Shown one piece after another: positions 1-6,478 of a stretch of DNA of 6,778 nt (positions are counted from its first letter, which is position 1; the number at the start of each line of letters is the position of its first letter). The DNA is from Candidatus Altarchaeales archaeon WOR_SM1_86-2 (GTDB lineage: Archaea; Altiarchaeota; Altiarchaeia; IMC4; MCBC01), in the NCBI GenBank assembly GCA_001723855.1, contig MCBC01000071.1, positions 1 through 6,778 of the forward strand, in the 5' to 3' direction. A model generated the notes under the pieces. It had not been told where the DNA came from. It made no database searches and worked only from the letters and a program-made list of their open reading frames with translations. The position numbers and the translations under genes are program-made.

Positions 1-20
1 GTTAAACTTTGTTAAACTTA
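1..20. repeat. Two tandem copies of a 10-bp unit at the window edge
   Basis: GTTAAACTTT is followed directly by GTTAAACTTA, identical at 9 of 10 positions. It lies beyond the 3' end of the last gene and is cut by the edge, so it may belong to a longer array or to a regulatory site of the next gene. Confidence 0.4.
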
Positions 21-26
21 AGTCTT

Positions 27-52
27 TTGACAGTATTTTACGTACATATAAT
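27..52 (+). promoter_or_regulatory. Promoter-like hexamers in the intergenic region, spacing too short
   Basis: TTGACA (27-32) and TATAAT (47-52) both match the sigma-70 consensus exactly, but the spacer is 14 bp instead of 16-18. It points rightward against the end of the receiver gene, where no plus-strand gene is seen. In this base composition TATAAT is common (another lies at 121-126), so this is a weak call. Otherwise 1-141 shows no gene and no GC-rich terminator. Confidence 0.15.
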
Positions 53-141
53 GAATTTATTTTTAATTTTAGACACCCATAATTATTCTTTTAATAATAG
101 TTTAGATGTGCTTGCACCATTATAATTGGCGTATGTCCTAA

Positions 142-1875
142 CTACTCATAACTCCTAAGCCTTATCAATTCATCGGTATCTATACCTACCCTGCCTGTTC
201 TGGACAACCCCATATTTAGTATGGATAAAGTACAATCTAACCTGAGTTGTCCGACATAATTTAATTCTTTCTCTAATTTTCTTTCTTCTTCACCCGTGTG
301 TTCCTCCAGTTTCGCGACTATTTCTGCTTTAACGGGTTTACAAAGTGAAGTATCTGATATTTTAAGTGAGATTATGTCAAAAAGATTCCATCTTATTATT
401 ACAGGGGAAGAATCTTCATAGATAACAGAAATGCTATTCCTGTCTCGGTTAATAAAAGCAACTTCTTTTTTTGGTATTCTTTTTCCCAGGATGAATACAT
501 ATCTGTGCTTAATTTTGTTCGGGAACGATATATCACACAAAGGAGTAATGCACAGGTAGTAAGTTTCACCATCCTTCAGGATTGTGCCCTGTGTTAAAGA
601 AATAGCTTCTTCTCTAACATTACTTAAAAGGCATTGGAAGCGACAGTGAGCATCCAACATATTATAGGCAAGTGGTTCAATTTCTTCTTCAGTGTCTGAG
701 ATTAATAAACAGCTTAATATGGAGATCAATTGGGAACGGGTTTCTTGTTTATTTAAAATAGTTTCCTCTTTTAGTCCCTTTATTTTTTTTGGTAAACTTA
801 CGTTTTCTGATAGTTTTCCCAAGTATTTTAAAAAAGCTTCTGGATCCTCATTTATATCTTCTACAGTCGCATTTTTTATGTCAATTCCGCTTCTTTTACG
901 GAACACTGTTTCCAACAATTTTAGAACTTTATTTCCGATTTCGTTCATTTTATCCTCATCTCCAGATTCAATAGCATCTCTCAATTTTTTTGTAAAATCC
1001 TGTTTTTTCAAGAAATTTGAAATTTGCTGTCTGTTAATATTGGGCGATGCAGTGATTTTTGAACTCACTGCATACTCAATGTCTGAGAGAAAAATCCGTG
1101 AAAGTATCGAGTAGAATTCCTCATCCTTTTTCGTGCTTGCCATTAAATTAACAAGAGGGGAATCAATCCTTTCGTCATACCTGCTTAAAACCGTAGGTAA
1201 TAATCCTCTTATATCGGAAGCAAATTCCAAACCAAATCTAGCCATTAATCCTTTATATTTCCCGGATATTGCGTTTATCACACTATCAAGTATATCCTCT
1301 GGGTTAACCCCGTCAAATTTTTTTCTGACAAAAAAATACAAATAATCGGCATGAAAATCAAAATCCTCACCTTCACAGGTTATTTCTAAATATTCTTCGA
1401 TTTCCGATTTAATATTTTCCAAATTGCCTACAACTGTATATAAGTATATGAATCTTAATCCTTTTTCTTCATAAAGACTTTTGATTATCTTGAGGGAAGG
1501 AATATGACCTTCGCCATGGGGATCAAGTTCCCAGTCTAAAATAACAACATCGCAATTCTTACAGACTCTTTTACAATGTTCTAGTTTTCCTACTTCAAAC
1601 CTAAATAAATCACAAGGATACCCTCCTTTTGAGATAGATTCATAAACATTCTTAGACAAAGCAGTATCGAGCGCTTTTGTGTGCTTTTTCTCTTCTAAGG
1701 GAGTAGCAGGGGGTACAAAATCTCCTATTTCTTCGGGTTCACTTTCAAGGAGCGATTTTTTTTCATCCGGGATTTCCTCTGGAGGATAGTGTTCTAAGGA
1801 TATTTTATCATCAACAAATACAAAACTTTTCAAGTATTCTTGAATTACCTTCTCAGGGACACAAAAACCGCTCAT
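142..1875 (-). CDS. Divergent response-regulator receiver protein with unknown C-terminal output region
   Basis: This 577-aa soluble protein has no signal peptide or membrane segment. The N-terminal part reads as a receiver domain. It has an acidic pair D22-D23 after a hydrophobic strand (FVFVDD), a phosphoacceptor-like D114 in VVILDWEL, T147 at the end of the next strand (FIYLYT), and a basic K185/K186 after a further strand (YFFVRKK). A Pro/Glu-rich insertion of about 55 residues (roughly 28-85) sits between the first strand and the rest, so it is not a classical CheY-length domain. Residues 210-430 look mainly helical. Residues 435-510 look beta-rich and contain YYLCITPLCDIS (C442, C447). 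The tail, 520-577, is helical and charged. I see no helix-turn-helix, nuclease or other known output domain. The ATG overlaps the stop of the upstream GHKL ATPase gene by 4 bp and has a good SD, which indicates coupled expression and probably a physical partnership. Family knowledge suggests that the ATPase's histidine-kinase module would phosphorylate D114; that pairing is inferred. The stop is TAG. Confidence 0.85.
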   Translation of the reverse strand: MSGFCVPEKVIQEYLKSFVFVDDKISLEHYPPEEIPDEKKSLLESEPEEIGDFVPPATPLEEKKHTKALDTALSKNVYESISKGGYPCDLFRFEVGKLEHCKRVCKNCDVVILDWELDPHGEGHIPSLKIIKSLYEEKGLRFIYLYTVVGNLENIKSEIEEYLEITCEGEDFDFHADYLYFFVRKKFDGVNPEDILDSVINAISGKYKGLMARFGLEFASDIRGLLPTVLSRYDERIDSPLVNLMASTKKDEEFYSILSRIFLSDIEYAVSSKITASPNINRQQISNFLKKQDFTKKLRDAIESGDEDKMNEIGNKVLKLLETVFRKRSGIDIKNATVEDINEDPEAFLKYLGKLSENVSLPKKIKGLKEETILNKQETRSQLISILSCLLISDTEEEIEPLAYNMLDAHCRFQCLLSNVREEAISLTQGTILKDGETYYLCITPLCDISFPNKIKHRYVFILGKRIPKKEVAFINRDRNSISVIYEDSSPVIIRWNLFDIISLKISDTSLCKPVKAEIVAKLEEHTGEEERKLEKELNYVGQLRLDCTLSILNMGLSRTGRVGIDTDELIRLRSYE

Positions 1876-4841
1876 TTTTTCACCCCCTCAGCTTCTGTCT
1901 TTGGCAGGTATATCCTAAAACAAGCCCCTGTTCTTGTCTTATCGTTATCATTCAATGTGAAGTCTATGTCGTAACCGTTTGCTATTAGATTTTGTCTGGT
2001 TATGTATAATCCGAGTCCTCTGCCACCTTCCTTTTTTCTAGAGAAAAACGGTTCAAACAGCATGTATTTATCTCTTTCATGTATTCCGACCCCGGTGTCT
2101 TCTACATAAATTTTCTCGTTTCTATAATCCAAAAGTATCTCTCTCCTATCTGATTCCTTAGTCCAGTAAATAGAATTATTTATGAGATTAATAAATGCGG
2201 GATACAGTATTGTTTCGGAAGCATTTTGTATCTCCAAATTTTTGAATGATTCGGTAGCCTCAATCTTCAACTCTCCCGCTATCTGTTGTTCAAAGAATGC
2301 CAAAATGTAATCATATATCTCTTGTCCATTTATTGTTCTCTTTTTGAGCAGGGATTTTCTGTAAAGCGGCAACATTAATTTATGCTTTGATTCCAAATGC
2401 TGAAAACTGTACTTTAAACTTTGATAGATCAGTCCCAGTTTTTCGTCTTTTCTATATCTGGATAACACTTCCAACTGGAATTTAATGTTTTGGTACAGCA
2501 TCCCCAACTCATGATCGATAATTTCAACGGCTAAACCGAGTTGTGCTAAATTGTTGTATAAATATATTTTTTCCTGTCGCTTTTCCATAACTTTTTTCTG
2601 GGCACCGATTAAAAGTTCTTCTGAATCTTCCTTTGAAAAATTCTTTAATTGCCTTAAAAGATTGGAATGTAATTGCTCTATTTCTTCTTTTCTTGCTTTT
2701 ACCTCCGCGTCTATAAATGCGAGAGCTTCCCGAAAAGATTTTTTGTCGGCAGAAACGACAAATTCGCCCAGCGTCTTTACTCTTTTTTTATTTAATAATA
2801 ACGGCTCGATACCTGTGTAATACGGTTGATATGATTCAGAAATTAAAGTCGATACCTTTCCCATATTTTCTTCCAGTTCTTCTTTTTTATTTTCCAGGTT
2901 CGATTGTAAATCACTGTCTACTTTATCGATTCTTTCTCTCAGAACTTTCTCACGATCTATGTGTGTTCGTAAACTTTCCGATAACGAAGCAATTTCATTG
3001 TAAATTTTCTTACCGATTTCTTCGGCTTTATTTTCCAAAATCTCAAAATTTTTTAGGTATTCTGCATACTCTCCTTCCGAATCATCGTCAAGTGCTATCC
3101 TGTCTGGTTTTTCCAGTCGGTAAGTGTCCAATATTTTCTCCTTTTCGCTTTTATGTTCTTCGGCTACGCCAGCTATTTTCTCTTCGAGTTCTGTGAAATG
3201 CCCCTTGTTCGTTTCTTCTTCTATTTCATTCAGCATTTTTATGGAAGAATTTTTTAAATCTTCCAAGAGAGGAATGCCTCTTTTCCATCCCTTTTGCTGT
3301 TCATTTAATGCTTTTAAAAACTCCTTTTTCTTCTTTGCCGAACGTTTTTCTTCTTCTTCAAGAGATTTTTTCTCCTTTTTGTGTTGCTCCGTAAGTTTGT
3401 GATGCAAATCGCTTTTCTTTGCTTCTTTTCTGCTAAAGTGATCTGCTGCGAGATCAACGAAAAAATGTATTAATATGTCTCTAAAATCCCTGTACGCGGC
3501 ATTTTCAATGAATCCTTCTCTGCTTGCTTTATCTCTCAGATTTTTGTTATTTTTCTTTTCTGTGGCAATATAACCAAAAAATCTTCTATGGCTGAAAAAA
3601 TGTCTCCCCGCATGTTTGCTTCTTCTTTCTTCAAACTCCAAAAAATCCACATCCGGCTCGCCGTAAGGTAAAACTCTCACTCCGTCCCGGTAAACATAAA
3701 AACCCCCGATCATATTAAGTTTATTGTTCATGACGTTATACTCCTCCTTATTAAGTCGGGATGCCTTGATCTCACCCTCCAAATATCTCAAACATATTCT
3801 AAAAGGCCCGCATTTTGTTTTTCTCTGTTTTTTCCACAGGTTTACATATTCGAGGGGTTTTCCGAAAATTTCTATTTTTCCGACGAATTTCCCGTTTTCG
3901 TCGAACTCCCCTTCTATCAGGTGGTCATAAATCTTTAACTCCTCTTTATTCCACCATTCTCTTTCACTTAAAATATTGAAGGGCAACCTTTCTTTTTTGT
4001 GAATAAAAAAAGCGCAATTCATATCTATCGGTTTTTCTTCAAGGACATTCCTAAAGCCCATAAGCAGTCTAAATAACCTGTTTTCAAAAAGCCGTTTGGG
4101 ATTTTTCGGACCGATATCGCCGATATTTTTAAATTCGTCTTCCAAAGAGGAAATATAAAATGTTGTTCCCCTTTTGTCTTTGAATGCATGAGTATTGATT
4201 ATATCTTCAATTTTTATTTTCTCGTTTAGATTTTCCAGATCATTGAGAATTTCTTCTTTAAGTTCTTTTTCAGATTCCCATTTTGAATTATCAAAGTTTT
4301 TACCGAACTCCTTAAGCATACCTGAAAGAATGCTTTTTGTAAATAATTCGCCCTCTTTTAATGTTCTGAGCGGAAGAGTAACTTCATCCAGATTCAGATC
4401 AAGATGTTTAAAAATCCGCCAATCCACAAAAAGACATACAGATTTTTCGTTAATTCTGTGAGAAAAAATAAATAATTGTTTACCTATTGCAGCGATTGCC
4501 AATCGTCCTATACCTTTTTCGCCCATAACTGCCCGTTCTAACAGTTCCGGTTCAACTTCCCCGGGTTTAAGAAATTGATTAGAATCGCTTTTGATTTTAT
4601 CCCCCGTACCGACAACAAGCCATCGCTCGTTAACATCTGTCTCAGACATTCCCATGCCGTTATCCTGTAAAATCAGAATATCTTTTTCAGGATATAAGTC
4701 AACTGATACTTCTCTGGCAAAAGCGTCATAAGCATTTTTAAAAAGTTCACTGATAGCAGTAGGAGCGTTTGCAATCTGATCTTTTCCCAGCATTTCAATT
4801 GCCCTTGCTCTGGTTTTAAATTTAGCGATTGTATTGTTCAT
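1872..4841 (-). CDS. Double-GHKL ATPase: N-terminal MORC/MutL/Hsp90-like module, coiled coil, C-terminal histidine-kinase module
   Basis: This is a 989-aa soluble protein. Module 1 (about 10-225) has the GHKL N-box SELFKNAYDA (E32, N36, D39), G1 box DNGMGM (D60) and G2 lid GEKGIGRLA (107-115). This is the arrangement of Hsp90/MutL/MORC-type ATPases, where E32 would be the general base. Residues about 226-465 may be the following transducer region, but I cannot assign a fold with certainty. Residues about 470-760 are rich in Glu and Lys and read as long coiled coil. Module 2 (about 765-980) is histidine-kinase-like, with H-box VEIIDHELG (H777, E778), N-box INLINNS (N885, N889), G1 DTGVGI (D915), F-box FEPFF (929-933) and G2 GGRGLGLYI (939-947). 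There are no transmembrane segments or sensor domains, so any input is cytoplasmic. The gene follows the methyltransferase by 52 bp and overlaps the receiver gene by 4 bp. GHKL ATPases of the MutL/MORC type are known in restriction-modification-linked operons. A role in DNA sensing with phosphotransfer to the neighbour is inference. It is not MutL, because the MutL C-terminal dimerisation/endonuclease region is absent. Confidence 0.93.
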   Translation of the reverse strand: MNNTIAKFKTRARAIEMLGKDQIANAPTAISELFKNAYDAFAREVSVDLYPEKDILILQDNGMGMSETDVNERWLVVGTGDKIKSDSNQFLKPGEVEPELLERAVMGEKGIGRLAIAAIGKQLFIFSHRINEKSVCLFVDWRIFKHLDLNLDEVTLPLRTLKEGELFTKSILSGMLKEFGKNFDNSKWESEKELKEEILNDLENLNEKIKIEDIINTHAFKDKRGTTFYISSLEDEFKNIGDIGPKNPKRLFENRLFRLLMGFRNVLEEKPIDMNCAFFIHKKERLPFNILSEREWWNKEELKIYDHLIEGEFDENGKFVGKIEIFGKPLEYVNLWKKQRKTKCGPFRICLRYLEGEIKASRLNKEEYNVMNNKLNMIGGFYVYRDGVRVLPYGEPDVDFLEFEERRSKHAGRHFFSHRRFFGYIATEKKNNKNLRDKASREGFIENAAYRDFRDILIHFFVDLAADHFSRKEAKKSDLHHKLTEQHKKEKKSLEEEEKRSAKKKKEFLKALNEQQKGWKRGIPLLEDLKNSSIKMLNEIEEETNKGHFTELEEKIAGVAEEHKSEKEKILDTYRLEKPDRIALDDDSEGEYAEYLKNFEILENKAEEIGKKIYNEIASLSESLRTHIDREKVLRERIDKVDSDLQSNLENKKEELEENMGKVSTLISESYQPYYTGIEPLLLNKKRVKTLGEFVVSADKKSFREALAFIDAEVKARKEEIEQLHSNLLRQLKNFSKEDSEELLIGAQKKVMEKRQEKIYLYNNLAQLGLAVEIIDHELGMLYQNIKFQLEVLSRYRKDEKLGLIYQSLKYSFQHLESKHKLMLPLYRKSLLKKRTINGQEIYDYILAFFEQQIAGELKIEATESFKNLEIQNASETILYPAFINLINNSIYWTKESDRREILLDYRNEKIYVEDTGVGIHERDKYMLFEPFFSRKKEGGRGLGLYITRQNLIANGYDIDFTLNDNDKTRTGACFRIYLPKTEAEGVKK
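1880..1889 (-). promoter_or_regulatory. Strong ribosome binding site for the receiver gene, inside the end of the ATPase gene
   Basis: On the minus strand GAGGGGGTGA lies 4 nt before the ATG at 1875. It resembles the extended SD AGGAGGTGA and is encoded within the last codons of the ATPase (E-G-V-K). It fixes the start and supports coupled translation through the ATGA overlap. Confidence 0.7.
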
Positions 4842-4845
4842 CCTT
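4842..4845 (-). promoter_or_regulatory. SD-like AAGG directly touching the ATPase start codon
   Basis: The minus strand reads AATAAGGATG, so the only clear purine SD core has no spacer before the ATG at 4841. The normal spacing is about 5-9 nt. A weaker GAAG lies about 9 nt upstream. The start itself is supported by the GHKL N-terminal segment beginning soon after it. Initiation is probably weak. Confidence 0.35.
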
Positions 4846-4893
4846 ATTATTCTTCACAATTTTGAATAACAACATTTATTATGTAATTTGATT

Positions 4894-5967
4894 TTATTCT
4901 GAATTTAATTTTTTCATACCTTCGATAAAATAATCTCCCAATACTCTCGAAAATTTTACGGGAACGGCATTTCCTACCCATCCTGTTGTATCCGTTAGTG
5001 TACCATAAAATATATATTTATCTTTAAATGTTTGCAATGCAGCAGCTTCCCTCACCGAAATGCCTCTTGCCTGATCGGGATGCCCGAAGCGACCGTTTGA
5101 TATACTCACGCATTTACAGGTCAATGTCGGAGCAACATCGTCCCATCTCATTCTCCCATAAACATCGGTATGTCCCGTATGTTTTTTATGACATTCCAGT
5201 TGAAGACGCGGTGGCAAATCGAATCTGGAACCGCCGTTTGGTTTAATATATTTCATTCTTAATTTGTTGGTTCTGCTGAGATTTCGGGTCACATGATTCG
5301 TAATTGAGGGGTGTTTTCCTCCCGCCTCGATTTTCGGATATTTTGAGATTGCATCACGAACGGTCAAATAAGGCTTTTTACCTGGTTTTAGCAGTCCATA
5401 TTTTCCTTCGGGTATTTTCACAGGTCTGTGTTTTGAAGCTAAAAGTATTAATCGTTTTCTGTTCTGTGGAACACCGAAATCTTTGGCGTTTAATATGTCA
5501 GAGTCGAAAAAATAATTCTCATCTTTCAATATCTTTTCAAAATATTCAAAGATTATTCTTCCCTTACCTTTTTTTAGCCCGGGAACATTCTCGGAAATAA
5601 TAAAGTCTGGTTTTATTTCTTTTACTATTCTCCCGAATTCCAGTAAAAGAAATTTCCTGCGATCCTCCTCACCATCATTTTTGTTTATTCTGGAGAACGG
5701 CTGGCACGGCGCGCAACCCGCCAAAAGAAGATAATTATTCTCTAAATCCAAATCTTTCAATATTTCTTCTTTTTTTAATTCCGAGACATTGACACAATAA
5801 AAATTTACACCTTCGTTATTTTTTTCGTATGTATCTTTTAGCCCGGGGTCTATGTCATATCCTTTTTTAACTTTAATTCCCGCATCCAACAGACCTCTGG
5901 TTAATCCGCCTGCCCCGCAGAATATATCAACTGCTATAATTCCCTTTTTTATTGATTTTGACGCCAT
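4894..5967 (-). CDS. DNA (cytosine-5-)-methyltransferase, type II-like
   Basis: The enzyme transfers a methyl group from S-adenosylmethionine to C5 of cytosine in a specific DNA site. All the landmark motifs are present in order in 357 aa, a normal length. Motif I is VDIFCGAGG (13-21, SAM binding). Motif IV is CAPCQPFS (85-92), with catalytic C88. Motif VI is ENVPG (126-130). Motif VIII is QNRKRL (168-173). The target-recognition region spans about 175-280 and includes a HTGHTDVYGRMRW stretch. APTLT (279-283) and the NGRFGHP segment follow, and motif X is GNAVPVKFS (332-340). No key residue is missing, so it should be active. The recognition sequence cannot be read from the protein. The start is the only ATG ahead of motif I, with AGGA directly against it. 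It lies 19 bp after vsr and 52 bp before the GHKL ATPase gene. Annotation pipelines often label this family dcm, but nothing shows orthology to E. coli Dcm. Confidence 0.97.
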   Translation of the reverse strand: MASKSIKKGIIAVDIFCGAGGLTRGLLDAGIKVKKGYDIDPGLKDTYEKNNEGVNFYCVNVSELKKEEILKDLDLENNYLLLAGCAPCQPFSRINKNDGEEDRRKFLLLEFGRIVKEIKPDFIISENVPGLKKGKGRIIFEYFEKILKDENYFFDSDILNAKDFGVPQNRKRLILLASKHRPVKIPEGKYGLLKPGKKPYLTVRDAISKYPKIEAGGKHPSITNHVTRNLSRTNKLRMKYIKPNGGSRFDLPPRLQLECHKKHTGHTDVYGRMRWDDVAPTLTCKCVSISNGRFGHPDQARGISVREAAALQTFKDKYIFYGTLTDTTGWVGNAVPVKFSRVLGDYFIEGMKKLNSE

Positions 5968-5971
5968 TCCT
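5968..5971 (-). promoter_or_regulatory. SD-like AGGA directly touching the methyltransferase start codon
   Basis: The minus strand reads AAATAGGAATGGCG, with zero spacing between AGGA and the ATG at 5967. No other start precedes motif I at residue 13, so this ATG is kept. The unusual spacing suggests inefficient initiation. Confidence 0.35.
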
Positions 5972-5986
5972 ATTTAATAATAAGTT

Positions 5987-6427
5987 TTAAAGATTATTAA
6001 TAATTTTTTCTTTTTTTCTTTCTTCAACTGCTTTATCGATTTTATCAATACATTTTTCTAAATTCTTTTCAATCTCTTTACCCCAAAACCTTAAAACTTT
6101 CCACCCTTGATTTTTCAGAAGTTTATTAACTTCCCCATCTCTTTTAATGTTTCCATCAATCTTTTTATGCCAAAAACCTTTATTGGATTTTATTTCATGT
6201 TTTTTTCTTTTCCAATCTTTACCGTGCCAAAATTCACTGTCGCAAAATATGGCGATTTTTAAGGATAAAAAAACTATGTCAGGGTTTCCCGTAACCTTTG
6301 AGTAATTCCTGCGATATCTGTAACCTTTTGCCCAAAGGGCTTTTGAGAGTTTATTCTCAATTTTCGAACCCTTTGATTTAACTGCTTGCATATTTTTTCT
6401 TCGCTGCTCTTTTGTCAGTCTGTCCAT
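5987..6427 (-). CDS. vsr: Very short patch repair (Vsr) family endonuclease
   Basis: Classical Vsr nicks next to T:G mismatches created by deamination of 5-methylcytosine and starts their repair. It is usually encoded beside a C5-methyltransferase, as here (19 bp upstream). The 146-aa length is typical. The N-terminal DRLTKEQRRKNMQAVKSKGS matches the family's opening Arg/Lys/Asn-Met segment. E24 (in KIENKL), D50 (in TGNPDIVF), the FCDSEFWHGK segment with D63 and H68, FWHKKIDGNIKRD (85-97) and GWKVLRFW (108-115) follow in family order. D50 and H68 correspond to the metal-binding Asp and an active-site His of E. coli Vsr. D63 stands where E. coli has H64, a variant common in the wider family. 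The Cys residues forming the structural zinc site of E. coli Vsr are not conserved (E65 replaces Cys66, and none occurs near residue 117). The protein is very Lys-rich and A+T-biased. No strong SD is visible before the ATG. It could act as a repair nickase or as the operon's restriction nuclease; sequence alone does not decide. Confidence 0.93.
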   Translation of the reverse strand: MDRLTKEQRRKNMQAVKSKGSKIENKLSKALWAKGYRYRRNYSKVTGNPDIVFLSLKIAIFCDSEFWHGKDWKRKKHEIKSNKGFWHKKIDGNIKRDGEVNKLLKNQGWKVLRFWGKEIEKNLEKCIDKIDKAVEERKKEKIINNL

Positions 6428-6448
6428 TAGAATTCGTTTATTGTTAAA

Positions 6449-6478
6449 ATTTAAAATCCAATCTAATTTATTTAAAAT
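6449..6478. repeat. Two direct copies of ATTTAAAAT, 21 bp apart, between argD and vsr
   Basis: Identical 9-bp copies occupy 6449-6457 and 6470-6478. The 21-bp repeat distance is two DNA helical turns, as in paired operator sites. They fill most of the 51-bp gap before vsr, where an operon promoter or operator would be expected. The region is extremely A+T-rich, so chance is a real alternative. I find no convincing -35/-10 pair here. Confidence 0.35.

Noticed and set aside
82..120. Terminator for the operon: ATTATT/AATAAT hairpin (82-98) or GTGC/GCAC inverted repeat (106-120)
   Set aside because: The first stem is pure A-T, the second has a loop too tight for a stable stem plus a bulge, and neither is followed by a U-tract on the minus strand.
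692..1345. Plus-strand open frames opposite the receiver gene (692-1114, 789-974, 1133-1345)
   Set aside because: They lie wholly antisense to a gene with recognisable motifs, have Phe/Ser/Leu-rich shadow composition, and lack family motifs.
1552..1575. CX3CX2C read as a radical-SAM iron-sulfur motif
   Set aside because: The spacing matches, but the surrounding strands fit a receiver domain and no other radical-SAM features follow.
2551..4461. Plus-strand open frames opposite the ATPase gene (for example 2717-3196 and 3124-3402)
   Set aside because: Their Phe/Ser/Leu/Cys-rich translations are the complement of Glu/Lys-rich coiled-coil codons; no motif or convincing start is seen.
1872..4841. 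Identification of the ATPase as MutL or Hsp90
   Set aside because: Only the N-terminal ATPase boxes are shared; the C-terminal half is a histidine-kinase core after a coiled coil, unlike either family.
4842..4893. Separate promoter for the ATPase gene in the 52-bp gap
   Set aside because: The best pair (TTGTTA, 17 bp, TAATAA) matches consensus poorly and overlaps the ribosome binding region; read-through from the methyltransferase gene is simpler.
5028..5600. Plus-strand open frames opposite the methyltransferase
   Set aside because: The minus-strand gene has every C5-methyltransferase motif; the antisense frames have no recognisable content.
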